The notes under the pieces: model-generated
What the model was told of the DNA's origin: nothing
Databases searched by the model: none
The model's input: only the letters and a program-made list of their open reading frames with translations
DNA from: CAZASK01 sp964487845
GTDB lineage: Bacteria > Chlamydiota > Chlamydiia > Chlamydiales > FEN-1388
Direction: 5' to 3'
DNA length: 23,879 nt
NCBI GenBank assembly: GCA_964487845.1
Contig: CAZASK010000024.1
Span: 1-23,879 of the forward strand
Made by a program: the position numbers and the translations under genes
Part shown: positions 1-7,544 of the stretch, piece by piece
Numbering within the stretch: the first letter of the stretch is position 1
Layout: the number at the start of each line of letters is the position of its first letter

Positions 1-83
1 AGTTGCTAGCCAAGCTGGATTGTCATATTACGTAATGATTGGCGGAGTTAGGGATCAAAAATTTGTGCTGCCTTCTTGTCAGT
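1..83. other. Left edge, no supported gene
   Basis: This stretch lies downstream of plsC. On the minus strand no start codon with a following open frame is visible; an ATG near position 32 meets a TAG after six codons. On the plus strand one frame is open from base 2 to about 135, but it runs 50 bases into the end of plsC and resembles nothing I know. I see no supported feature. Confidence 0.4.
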
Positions 84-698
84 TTATGAATTTATTTTTT
101 TGGAATGGTATAAAATCGCCTCGTGTGTTTGCTTAGCAAGAAGTTCTTGTCCTTGGCGTCCCTCTTGGCTCAAGAAAATAGGAGAGCCAAAGTGGCAAGC
201 TGTCTTTGCGCCAAAGAGTCGAGGCAGACGCTGGCCTCTCGGCCAAGCATCAGAGGCTCCGTGGATATAGGTCGGTATGATCGGGCAGTGTGCCTTTTCG
301 GCTAGCAGCCCGAGCCCCCGCTTAAAGGGAGCAATAGTATTGTCATGAGATCTTGTCCCCTCAGGGAAAATAACAACTTTCTTTCCATCTTTTAAGAGAG
401 CGCAAATAGTGCGAAGTGTCGCTATATCAGAAGCATTCTTGCTGACAGGATGGGCGTTGAGGCTTGTAATCAACGTACGAAAAAACGGATTGGTAAAGAG
501 ATAGTTATTCGCTAAGAAAAACACCTCTTCTTGGAGTGATGCCGCGATTAATGGTGGGTCGAGAAAAGAGGTGTGGTTCGCTGCGATAAGAGCTGCATGA
601 GGATATATGCCTTCAGTTGGCATGATGGCCGTGTGCTTATACAAAAGCGAAAAGGCGCCCTGCAGAAATGAACGTGATATCTTATAAAAAATAGCCAT
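84..698 (-). CDS. plsC: 1-acyl-sn-glycerol-3-phosphate acyltransferase
   Basis: Acyltransferase of the PlsC/LPLAT family, 204 aa, expected to acylate lysophosphatidic acid to phosphatidic acid at the inner membrane. The catalytic HX4D motif is seen as NHTSFLD (H42, D47). The substrate-binding block FPEGTRS follows near residue 111. A hydrophobic, aromatic N-terminus is consistent with membrane association. Length is near the short end of the family. It is the last gene of a minus-strand run uppS-cdsA-cmk-plsC, 30 bases after cmk. No Shine-Dalgarno sequence precedes the ATG, but an extended -10 box lies 10 bases upstream, so it may have its own promoter. The acyl acceptor (lysophosphatidate versus another lysophospholipid) cannot be fixed from sequence alone. 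Confidence 0.88.
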   Translation of the reverse strand: MAIFYKISRSFLQGAFSLLYKHTAIMPTEGIYPHAALIAANHTSFLDPPLIAASLQEEVFFLANNYLFTNPFFRTLITSLNAHPVSKNASDIATLRTICALLKDGKKVVIFPEGTRSHDNTIAPFKRGLGLLAEKAHCPIIPTYIHGASDAWPRGQRLPRLFGAKTACHFGSPIFLSQEGRQGQELLAKQTHEAILYHSKKINS

Positions 699-708
699 AG
701 CGTGGACG

Positions 709-717
709 ATTATAGCA
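709..717 (-). promoter_or_regulatory. Extended -10 box before plsC
   Basis: The minus strand reads TGCTATAAT, an exact TGN-TATAAT extended -10. Only 10 bases separate it from the plsC ATG, so a transcript would have about a 4-base leader. No good -35 is visible. It would give plsC a promoter separate from the operon; this is inference from motif match only. Confidence 0.35.
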
Positions 718-728
718 TACGGTATACA

Positions 729-1391
729 TTATGAGCCACATTCCCAAGAGAGGCCGAGGACAGCATCGATGACTTCATCAAGCGTCATATGTGAGGTGTC
801 AATGATATGAGCATCAGAAGCTGGTTTGAGCGGTGCTATCGCTCGATTTTGATCGCGGTCATCTCTTTGCTCGATTTCTTTTTGTATAGTTGTGAGCGAT
901 AGATTTGGCTGTGTGTGAGTGATCTCCTTATGACGCCTCTTTGCGCGAGTATGAGAGTCTGCAGTAAGATAAATTTTTAAATCAGCATTTGGAAAGACAA
1001 CAGTTCCCATATCACGACCGCAAAAAATGGCATGATGTTCTTTTGCAAAGCTTCTCTGTAATGAAAGTAAAACGGCACGTACTTCTGCAAGAGTTGATAT
1101 TTGAGAGGCCATCTGAGCTACAACGCTATCACGAAGAAAGTCTGTGACATCTTCATCTCCTAGTATGCATCGCTTGTGCAACGCATCACCGATAAGCTGA
1201 AGAGGGGTTGTGCGCACATATGAAATGATCGCGTCAGTGTCAGCGATGGTGAGGTGTCGCTTCAGGATACCATAGGCAAAGGCGCGAAACATCGCCCCAG
1301 TGTCTACATAGGTAAAGCCAAGGAGTTCAGCTATTTTGTGAGCTACACTACTTTTCCCAGTGCCTGACGGACCATCAATAGTAATAATCAT
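729..1391 (-). CDS. cmk: Cytidylate kinase
   Basis: CMP/dCMP kinase (ATP + CMP to ADP + CDP), 220 aa, the usual length for bacterial Cmk. The P-loop GPSGTGKSS is at residues 8-16, followed by the typical YVDTGAMFRA substrate region. The CGRDMGTVVFPNADLKIYL block (around 123-141) is diagnostic of Cmk. The C-terminal lid shows the KEIEQRDDRDQNRAIAPL pattern. Its ATG overlaps the end of cdsA by four bases (ATGA), implying translational coupling. The CTP pathway supplies CdsA, its operon neighbour, with substrate. Confidence 0.95.
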   Translation of the reverse strand: MIITIDGPSGTGKSSVAHKIAELLGFTYVDTGAMFRAFAYGILKRHLTIADTDAIISYVRTTPLQLIGDALHKRCILGDEDVTDFLRDSVVAQMASQISTLAEVRAVLLSLQRSFAKEHHAIFCGRDMGTVVFPNADLKIYLTADSHTRAKRRHKEITHTQPNLSLTTIQKEIEQRDDRDQNRAIAPLKPASDAHIIDTSHMTLDEVIDAVLGLSWECGS

Positions 1392-2254
1392 ATAAGCGCC
1401 TTGGAAAGAAGGTACATATAGAGCACAGGAGCTGTAAAGAGCGTGGAGTCACAGATGTCGAGAACGCCGCCTAGTCCTGGGATACTACTGCTGTCTTTTA
1501 CGTTTGCGTCTCTTTTGAGCAGGGACTCAGCCAGGTCTCCAAAGGCAGAGGCTATGCCCACAATCATAGAAAGCAGCATAAGCTCTAGTAGGGATATATG
1601 CATATGGGAGGGAAGATAGGGATAAAAAAGCATGCCGCCAATAGTGGCGCCCAAAAATCCACCGATGGCTCCTGCTCTTGTCTTCTTAGGTGATATCGAT
1701 GCCATAAATGGCGTCGTTCCCAACTTTTTGCCACATATATAGGCCCACACGTCTGTCATTTTTGTAACGGTCATCAAGAAAAAGATCCACACAGGCGTTG
1801 TCATCTGTGTGATTGGATCTTTGATGTAGTTGATATCTAGAAGAAGGCTGAGAGGAAATGAAACATAGCAGAAGCCAAAACAGGTGATAGCAAGGGTTGC
1901 TATTGCCATATTTTGACGACGAAACAGCCTACCAAAGCAGATAACAGAAGACAGCAAAAGCACAATGACAGGTGCATGTTCGAAATTGGGATATTCAATA
2001 GAAAGGTAGCGAGCACAAAAATAGGCCGATGAGGCGGCAATAGCAGTGCGGGAGAGTGCCTCTAGTCCCTTTTTTTTGCATATTATAAAGAATTCCCAAA
2101 GAGCAAGTGCCTGTATACAAACGAGCATTATTAAGAACAAAGGCTTGAGAGCTGGCCGTTGAGAGTAGGCGGTGATGATGACAATACAGGCCGTCGTTGA
2201 AAGACCAATCAGCAGGCGTTGCTGAAAATTACTAAGTGTTTTGACTATTTTCAT
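1388..2254 (-). CDS. cdsA: Phosphatidate cytidylyltransferase
   Basis: CDP-diacylglycerol synthase, an integral membrane enzyme converting CTP and phosphatidic acid to CDP-diacylglycerol; 288 aa with multiple hydrophobic segments. The C-terminal CdsA signature is present but divergent: KRDANVKDSSSIPGLGGVLD, where the usual PGHGG histidine is leucine and the DRxDS arginine is replaced (DICDS). The S-x-x-KR-x4-KD core and GG-x-x-D are kept. It lies 26 bases downstream of uppS and overlaps cmk by four bases. No Shine-Dalgarno sequence precedes the start, so it probably relies on coupling to uppS. Confidence 0.92.
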   Translation of the reverse strand: MKIVKTLSNFQQRLLIGLSTTACIVIITAYSQRPALKPLFLIMLVCIQALALWEFFIICKKKGLEALSRTAIAASSAYFCARYLSIEYPNFEHAPVIVLLLSSVICFGRLFRRQNMAIATLAITCFGFCYVSFPLSLLLDINYIKDPITQMTTPVWIFFLMTVTKMTDVWAYICGKKLGTTPFMASISPKKTRAGAIGGFLGATIGGMLFYPYLPSHMHISLLELMLLSMIVGIASAFGDLAESLLKRDANVKDSSSIPGLGGVLDICDSTLFTAPVLYMYLLSKALI

Positions 2255-2280
2255 ACATATTATTTGGGTTGTACAGTCTT

Positions 2281-3042
2281 TTATCCTCCTCCGCGCCTTC
2301 TTTCTCTTTTTTGATACTCAAGTATCGCATTGAGGAGATGTTTCGGGGAAAAGCTAGGCCAATTTACTTCTTCTGTGTAGAGCTCAGCATAAGAGATTTG
2401 CCATAACAGAAAATTACTGATTCTCCTTTCTCCGCTCGTTCGGATGATAAGATCTGGGTCGGGCCAAGGGGCGGTATCGAGGTATTTTCCTATTGTATTT
2501 TCCTTGAGATCATCAAGGGATATATTTCCTTTGGCATATTCGAGAGCAATTTTAGAGATTGCACGCTTGATTTCATCGCGGCTGCCATAGTTCATAGCAA
2601 GTACAAGATCAAAATCACTGCAGTGGCCTGTCACCTTCTTTGACTCTTCGATGACATCAATAAGACGCTGTGGCATTTTTTCTATATTGCCGATAACGTG
2701 CAGACGCACCCCCATATCTACCATGAGCATCTGGCATTTTTTTAAGTAATCAGAGATGACCGTTAAGAGGATGTCTATTTCTTGTGGAGGGCGGTTCCAA
2801 TTTTCTGTAGAAAAGGAAAATGCAGTGAGCGTTTTCACCCCGAGTTCTTTTGCTGCCTTGACAGTCGTGATAAGTACCTCAGCGCCCTCTTGATAACCAG
2901 CACTTATCTCCTTCATGCAACCCTTTGCCCAACGTCGATTCCCATCCGGGATGACGGCAATATGAGCTGGGATATTTGTCTTATCCAGCTGAGCAAGCTC
3001 CGTTGAGGTAAATAATGAAGGCTCTATTTTTATTGCTGTCAC
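2281..3042 (-). CDS. uppS: Isoprenyl (undecaprenyl) diphosphate synthase
   Basis: cis-Prenyltransferase that extends farnesyl diphosphate with isopentenyl diphosphate to the polyprenyl carrier for peptidoglycan precursors. The catalytic block IAVIPDGNRRWAK holds D33 and N35-W38. Later family blocks are seen as TAFSFSTENWNRP and the C-terminal RTSGERRISNFLLWQISYAE. Length 253 aa is normal. The start is GTG at 3042, chosen because AGGAG sits six bases upstream. It is the first gene of the operon with cdsA, cmk and plsC. MurJ elsewhere in the window uses the same lipid carrier pathway. Confidence 0.95.
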   Translation of the reverse strand: MTAIKIEPSLFTSTELAQLDKTNIPAHIAVIPDGNRRWAKGCMKEISAGYQEGAEVLITTVKAAKELGVKTLTAFSFSTENWNRPPQEIDILLTVISDYLKKCQMLMVDMGVRLHVIGNIEKMPQRLIDVIEESKKVTGHCSDFDLVLAMNYGSRDEIKRAISKIALEYAKGNISLDDLKENTIGKYLDTAPWPDPDLIIRTSGERRISNFLLWQISYAELYTEEVNWPSFSPKHLLNAILEYQKRERRRGGG

Positions 3043-3084
3043 GTAAGTCTCCTGCAGATGTGCTAGACGATACTGAAATAGGCG

Positions 3085-3093
3085 ATTATATCA
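3085..3093 (-). promoter_or_regulatory. Extended -10 promoter of the uppS operon
   Basis: The minus strand between lepA and uppS reads TGATATAAT, an exact extended -10. It would start transcription near 3078, about 35 bases before the GTG of uppS, leaving room for the AGGAG ribosome site. No convincing -35 is seen, which fits an extended -10 promoter. Assigned from motif and position only. Confidence 0.45.
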
Positions 3094-3111
3094 AAGGCGA
3101 AAAAGGCTCCT

Positions 3112-4923
3112 TTATGCGCTGTCTAATTTGAGAACTTGCATGAAGGCGCTTTGTGGAATATTGACTTTACCAAATTCCTTCATGCGTTTTTTTCCTTCTT
3201 TTTGCTTTTCCCACAGCTTGCGTTTACGGGTAATATCTCCGCCGTAGCATTTGGCAGTGACGTTTTTCGTAAGTGCCTTGATCGTCTCTCTTGCCACTAC
3301 CTTGCCACCGATCGCTGCTTGAATAGGTACTTTAAAAAGTTGCATAGGGATGACATCTCGTAATTTCTCACAGAGAAGACGTCCTCTTGTCTCAGCTTTG
3401 TCTCTATGAATCAATACGCTAAATGCGTCGACAGGCTCTTCATTGACTCTAATTTCGAGTTTAATGATATCTCCCTCATGATACCCTTCAAATTCATAGT
3501 CGAATGAAGCATACCCTTTTGTAATGGATTTGAGCCTATCTGCAAAATCGGTCACAATCTCATTAAGTGGCATGTGGTAGGTGATCAGCAGCCGTTTTGC
3601 ATCAAGAGTCTCCATTTTCGAGCAGCTGCCGCGCTTTTCCATAGTGAGATTCATGACTGCACCTAAAAAATCTCCTGGGGTGATGATATGACAGGTGACA
3701 TAGGGTTCTTCTACCCAGGCAATAGTAGATGGATCGGGATAGTGAGCTGGATTGTCGACCTCTAACACATCATCGCTGTTGAGTACAATCCTATAGACGA
3801 CGCTTGGCGCTGTCGTAATGATATCGACATTGAATTCACGGTGGATGCGCTCGACAACGATTTCTAAATGAAGAAGTCCTAGAAATCCACAGCGAAATCC
3901 AAATCCAAGAGCAGTAGAGCTCTCTTGCTCAAGATGCAGTGCAGAGTCATTAATTTGCAGCTTTTGCAATGCGTCACGCAGGCTTTCAAAGTCCTGAGAG
4001 TCCATGGGGTAAATGCCAGCGAAGACTACAGGGTTGATGAGTTTAAAACCAGGGAGAGGATTTTTTGTGGGCCTTTTTTGCAGAGTAACAGTATCGCCAA
4101 TTTTTACATCACGGGTGTCTTTGATGTTCGCAACAAAATAGCCTACTTCACCTGCTTTCAAAGAGTCTTGAGGCTTTTCATGAGGAGCGAAAACGCCTAC
4201 TTCAAGAACTTCATAGCTCTTATCAGTAGCACACATTTTAATGCATGATCCCTTGCTGATTTCTCCATCCAATATCCTAATGTAGACCATGATGCCGCGA
4301 TAGGTGTTGTAGTGAGAGTCAAAGACAAGGGCCCTAAGAGTATCTTCAGTAGAGGGTTGTGGAGGGGGGATGTCAGTGACGACGCGCTCTAGGATTTCGA
4401 TGATGCCCACACCAGTCTTTGCAGAACAGGGGATTGCTTTTTCTTTCTCTATATGTACTGCATCTTCTATTTGCTGTCTTACCCCTTCTACATCTGCACT
4501 CGGTAGATCAATTTTATTGATGACAGGGATGATGGTAAGTCCGCGCTCATTTGCTAAATGCACATTGGCCAAACTTTGTGCCTGAATTCCCTGCCCTGCG
4601 TCAACGACTAAAAGTGCTCCTTCGCAAGCGGACAAGGATCGTGATACTTCATAGGTGAAGTCGACATGGCCTGGCGTGTCAATGAGGTTCATTTGGTAGA
4701 CATTGCCGTCTTTGGCAGGATAGTACATGGTGACAGGATGCGCCTTGATGGTTATGCCGCGCTCGCGCTCCAAATCCATGGCGTCAAGCACCTGTGCTTG
4801 CATATCTCTTTTTGAGATGGTGGCTGTGCTCTCTAAAAGACGATCAGCAAGAGTCGACTTGCCGTGGTCGATGTGAGCGATGATAGAAAAATTGCGAATA
4901 AATTTTGGATCGTACGTAAACAT
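3112..4923 (-). CDS. lepA: Elongation factor 4 (LepA GTPase)
   Basis: Ribosome-associated translational GTPase that acts on stalled or mistranslocated ribosomes and in initiation. At 603 aa it has the family length. GTPase motifs are clear: G1 AHIDHGKST (16-24), G3 DTPGH (82-86) and G4 NKID (136-139). The LepA-specific C-terminal part ends in the basic KRKLWEKQKEGKKRMKEFG region. The ATG matches the expected family N-terminus, but no Shine-Dalgarno sequence precedes it. A promoter with its -10 only eight bases upstream suggests a leaderless transcript. It is followed by the uppS operon, which has its own promoter-like element. Confidence 0.97.
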   Translation of the reverse strand: MFTYDPKFIRNFSIIAHIDHGKSTLADRLLESTATISKRDMQAQVLDAMDLERERGITIKAHPVTMYYPAKDGNVYQMNLIDTPGHVDFTYEVSRSLSACEGALLVVDAGQGIQAQSLANVHLANERGLTIIPVINKIDLPSADVEGVRQQIEDAVHIEKEKAIPCSAKTGVGIIEILERVVTDIPPPQPSTEDTLRALVFDSHYNTYRGIMVYIRILDGEISKGSCIKMCATDKSYEVLEVGVFAPHEKPQDSLKAGEVGYFVANIKDTRDVKIGDTVTLQKRPTKNPLPGFKLINPVVFAGIYPMDSQDFESLRDALQKLQINDSALHLEQESSTALGFGFRCGFLGLLHLEIVVERIHREFNVDIITTAPSVVYRIVLNSDDVLEVDNPAHYPDPSTIAWVEEPYVTCHIITPGDFLGAVMNLTMEKRGSCSKMETLDAKRLLITYHMPLNEIVTDFADRLKSITKGYASFDYEFEGYHEGDIIKLEIRVNEEPVDAFSVLIHRDKAETRGRLLCEKLRDVIPMQLFKVPIQAAIGGKVVARETIKALTKNVTAKCYGGDITRKRKLWEKQKEGKKRMKEFGKVNIPQSAFMQVLKLDSA

Positions 4924-4931
4924 AATGGGAG

Positions 4932-4960
4932 ATCATAAAGTAACAGGGAGTAGTTTTCAA
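4932..4960 (-). promoter_or_regulatory. Promoter of lepA (near-leaderless)
   Basis: The minus strand shows TTGAAA (4960-4955), a 17-base spacer, then TATGAT (4937-4932): five of six matches to each consensus box at ideal spacing. The lepA ATG begins eight bases after the -10 box. A start site at the normal distance would therefore fall at or just before the A of the ATG. Confidence 0.6.
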
Positions 4961-4998
4961 TAAATTCGAAACATTACGCCGAAAATACAATTATCTGT

Positions 4999-5028
4999 TT
5001 GACACCATTAGAGTAAAAGAGGTAGGAC
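4999..5028 (+). promoter_or_regulatory. Candidate promoter of the 158-aa protein gene
   Basis: A perfect TTGACA (4999-5004) is followed after 18 bases by TAGGAC (5023-5028), a poor -10. It is divergent from the lepA promoter and would leave a leader of about 30 bases before the ATG at 5065. The weak -10 keeps confidence low. Confidence 0.35.
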
Positions 5029-5064
5029 ATTAAGTGTGTATTTATTATTTTAATTGAGGTGTTT

Positions 5065-5541
5065 ATGACTTTTGTTGATATGATTCCTTCTGCGAAAACA
5101 AGTTTTGTAGGAGAATTTTTAGCATGGATGGCCTGTGAAGCTGATCCTTCGCAAACGATTCAAAAAGTGGTAGCGCAAGTAACGCAAAGAGTCGCTTTGC
5201 CTGTTTTTGCTTTGATTGACGCAACTTATCATTTAACATGTGCCCTTATTAAGCTTCCGTTTATGTTATTTAAGGCAACCGTAGCTTCTGCTTTTGGCTT
5301 TAGTGGTGTTATTCCAGATACGTTGGGGGGTGCTGATGAGTGGGTGGAGCACGCAAAGAAGACGGCAGCTGCTGCTCTTGCTGTCATTTCTGGATGCACG
5401 CTAGGGCTTGTTTCTCCAGATATGGTTATTGATTTATGCGATAAGATGGGATTGAAATATATATGGTTATCATTCAGTGATTTTAATAATCTGCCCCAAA
5501 CACAGCAAAACAACTACAATATTCGGATATATGAGAACTAG
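5065..5541 (+). CDS. Unrecognised small protein with hydrophobic centre
   Basis: 158 aa; I do not recognise the family. The ATG at 5065 is chosen over a GTG six bases earlier because TTGAGG lies five bases upstream of it. The middle (around residues 45-80) carries a long hydrophobic/aromatic stretch, FALIDATYHLTCALIKLPFM, followed by an alanine-rich segment (around 98-107) and LGLVSPDMVIDLCDKMGL. The pattern suggests one or two membrane-associated helices, possibly an inclusion-membrane or membrane-inserting protein, but that is a guess. It stands alone between the divergent lepA and an antisense tRNA gene. Codon use and a good ribosome site support it being real. Confidence 0.7.
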   Translation: MTFVDMIPSAKTSFVGEFLAWMACEADPSQTIQKVVAQVTQRVALPVFALIDATYHLTCALIKLPFMLFKATVASAFGFSGVIPDTLGGADEWVEHAKKTAAAALAVISGCTLGLVSPDMVIDLCDKMGLKYIWLSFSDFNNLPQTQQNNYNIRIYEN

Positions 5542-5560
5542 AAAATTGCGTATAGTGTGA

Positions 5561-5644
5561 TGCGGCCAAGAAGACTCGAACTTCCACCGAGTTGCCTCGA
5601 CTAGTACCTGAAACTAGCGCGTCTACCAATTCCGCCATGGCCGC
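5561..5644 (-). tRNA. tRNA-Leu (anticodon CAG)
   Basis: The minus strand folds into a class II tRNA. The acceptor stem is GCGGCCA/TGGCCGC with discriminator A at 5561. The D-arm contains AATTGGTAGACGC. The anticodon arm is CTAGT-TTCAGGT-ACTAG, giving anticodon CAG, which reads CTG. A long variable arm (TCGAGGCAACTCGG) is typical of leucine. The T-arm is GGAAG-TTCGAGT-CTTCT. The 3' CCA is not encoded (the next bases read TCA), so it must be added enzymatically. Confidence 0.96.
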
Positions 5645-5652
5645 ATATATGG

Positions 5653-5683
5653 ATAGCGTACTTGAACATGTTCAGTACGCTAT
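5653..5683. terminator. Hairpin with nested palindrome between tRNA-Leu and ABC gene
   Basis: Perfect 10-base arms ATAGCGTACT (5653-5662) and AGTACGCTAT (5674-5683) enclose an 11-base loop that itself contains the palindrome GAACATGTTC (5664-5673). On the plus strand the stem runs into TTTTG, so it could terminate read-through from the 158-aa gene. Being just upstream of both the tRNA 5' end and the ABC gene, it could instead be an operator. Confidence 0.45.
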
Positions 5684-5718
5684 TTTGTGCTGCACATTAT
5701 CACTAAAACGGTATATGA

Positions 5719-5747
5719 TTGAAAGATAAAAATGCACCACTTTTAAT
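5719..5747 (+). promoter_or_regulatory. Promoter-like element abutting the ABC gene
   Basis: TTGAAA (5719-5724), a 17-base spacer and TTTAAT (5742-5747) match five of six positions in each box. The -10 ends only three bases before the ATG at 5751, which is too close for that ATG unless initiation is unusually short. A second possibility is TGCACA (5691-5696), 17 bases, TATGAT (5714-5719), which would leave a leader of about 25 bases. Confidence 0.3.
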
Positions 5748-5750
5748 TAT

Positions 5751-7544
5751 ATGAATTCTCCTTCATTCAAAGGTCCACTCTCATTTGTATGGCGATTTGT
5801 GAAAAAGCAATGCCTTGCTTTTCTCTTTATCGCGCTTGTCTCCTTTGTTTGGTCTATGGACGCTACGCTATGGCCTTATATTTTCCGCCTTTTTATTGAT
5901 GGGATGAACCAGCATGAAATGAATCGCTCCGAGGTGTGGCAGGCCATTCAGCTGCCGATTATATATGGGCTTGTGCTTTGGGTAACAATTGAATGTGGCT
6001 TTCGTTGTCAGGGGTTTTTGATAGCGAAAATTTTTCCGAAAATCGAGTCCGATATCCGTGTCGCTATGTTTGATCATATTCAAAAGCATTCGCCTCACTA
6101 TTTCCAAGATCGACTTGCCGGCAGCTTGGCGAATAAGATGTCGGATATGACTTCCAATGTATCCATGGTATTGCAAACTTTGCTTACTATGTTTCTTCCA
6201 GCACTGGCTACAGCTATTATCAGCACTTCATTCTTTTTTGCGCTGCAACCTGTGTTTTCTGGAATACTAGGGCTATGGATTGTTCTGCATTCTGCTGTCT
6301 GTATTTTCAGCGCAAAAAAATGTGTTGAGTATGAGCACATACACGCCGAATCGAGAAGTACGCTTATTGGCAAGATGGTAGATAGCTTGCAAAATCATTT
6401 TTCTGTGAATCTTTTTTTTCGTTTTAAAGACGAACTTCGGCAGCTAGGGCCAAATGTAGCGCAAGAGCTCAAGACACATCGTGCATCAAGGCGGTTTGTG
6501 GAAAAGGTGCGTATTGTGCTTGGAGCCATCTGCTTTATTGTGGGATGTCTGAGCTTGTATGGGGCGATGATATATTTCTGGATTGAAGGGAAGATTTCTA
6601 CTGGAGAAGTGGCGCAAATATTTACCACATCGTGGAATGTGATGATGATTATGTGGCTTGTTGGAACGACGATCCCGACATTTGTGCAGTCCTATGGAGT
6701 CATGAAACAAGCTTTTGCGGTGATGTGTGATCCCCAAGATATTAATGATGTGCAAGGGGCAAAACCACTTGTGGTAACGCAAGGAGATATTACGTTTGAG
6801 AATGTGTCATTTTATTATGGTGATAGGCAGCTTTTCTCTAATAAAAGTATCCATATTCCAGGAGGTCAAAAAGTAGGGCTTGTGGGCTATTCTGGGGCGG
6901 GGAAATCGACTTTCGTTAATCTTATATTGAGGTTTCACTCTGTCAAAGAGGGAAAGATTTCTATAGATGGGCAGAATATTCATGAAGTAACATTGGAGTC
7001 TCTACGCAAACAGGTGGCATTGATCCCGCAGGATCCTCAACTGTTTCATCGAAGCATCCGAGAAAATATTGCTTTTGGTAGAATTGCAGCTCAAGATGCA
7101 GAGATTATTCATGCTGCCAAGCAGGCGCATGCGCATGAATTTATTTCAGCTCTTCCATCAGAGTATGATGCTGTTGTAGGAGAACGAGGTACCAAGTTGT
7201 CTGGCGGAGAAAGGCAGCGCATTGCGATAGCGCGTGCTATCCTTGCACAAGCTCCCATTTTGATTCTTGATGAAGCAACATCAGCATTAGACTCTGTGAC
7301 AGAAAGATACATACAAGATGCCTTAGAGCATCTGATGGCAGAAAAAACAGTGATAGCAGTAGCTCATCGGTTGTCAACGCTTGTAAAAATGGACAGACTG
7401 TTGGTGTTTTCAGATGGTAAAATCATAGAAGACGGTACACACGCCGAGCTTCTTGCTAAAAAAGGTCATTACGCTCACATGTGGCAGATGCAAGCAGGTG
7501 GATTTATCCCTGATCATGATATCGAGAAAGTTGGTACCGTATAA
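5751..7544 (+). CDS. ABC exporter, fused membrane and ATPase domains
   Basis: A 597-aa half-transporter of the MsbA/Mdl/lipid-drug exporter type that would act as a homodimer in the inner membrane. The first 330 residues form the six-helix transmembrane domain, starting with a helix near 20-45. The ATPase domain follows with Walker A GYSGAGKST (about 378-386), signature LSGGERQR (about 483-490), Walker B ILILDEATSALDS (about 502-514) and the H-loop VAHRLST. All catalytic elements look intact. The substrate cannot be told: lipid, lipooligosaccharide core, drug or peptide are all possible. No Shine-Dalgarno sequence precedes the ATG. The last 41 bases overlap the convergent gene on the other strand. 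Confidence 0.9.
   Translation: MNSPSFKGPLSFVWRFVKKQCLAFLFIALVSFVWSMDATLWPYIFRLFIDGMNQHEMNRSEVWQAIQLPIIYGLVLWVTIECGFRCQGFLIAKIFPKIESDIRVAMFDHIQKHSPHYFQDRLAGSLANKMSDMTSNVSMVLQTLLTMFLPALATAIISTSFFFALQPVFSGILGLWIVLHSAVCIFSAKKCVEYEHIHAESRSTLIGKMVDSLQNHFSVNLFFRFKDELRQLGPNVAQELKTHRASRRFVEKVRIVLGAICFIVGCLSLYGAMIYFWIEGKISTGEVAQIFTTSWNVMMIMWLVGTTIPTFVQSYGVMKQAFAVMCDPQDINDVQGAKPLVVTQGDITFENVSFYYGDRQLFSNKSIHIPGGQKVGLVGYSGAGKSTFVNLILRFHSVKEGKISIDGQNIHEVTLESLRKQVALIPQDPQLFHRSIRENIAFGRIAAQDAEIIHAAKQAHAHEFISALPSEYDAVVGERGTKLSGGERQRIAIARAILAQAPILILDEATSALDSVTERYIQDALEHLMAEKTVIAVAHRLSTLVKMDRLLVFSDGKIIEDGTHAELLAKKGHYAHMWQMQAGGFIPDHDIEKVGTV

Noticed and set aside
2..135. Open plus-strand frame at the left edge, possible 3' end of a gene
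   Set aside because: Only about 44 codons, overlaps the plsC end by about 50 bases, and shows no recognisable motif; an open frame this long is not rare by chance.
3925..4248. 107-codon plus-strand frame inside lepA
   Set aside because: Lies fully antisense to a strongly conserved gene, has no ribosome site, and has a shadow-type composition.
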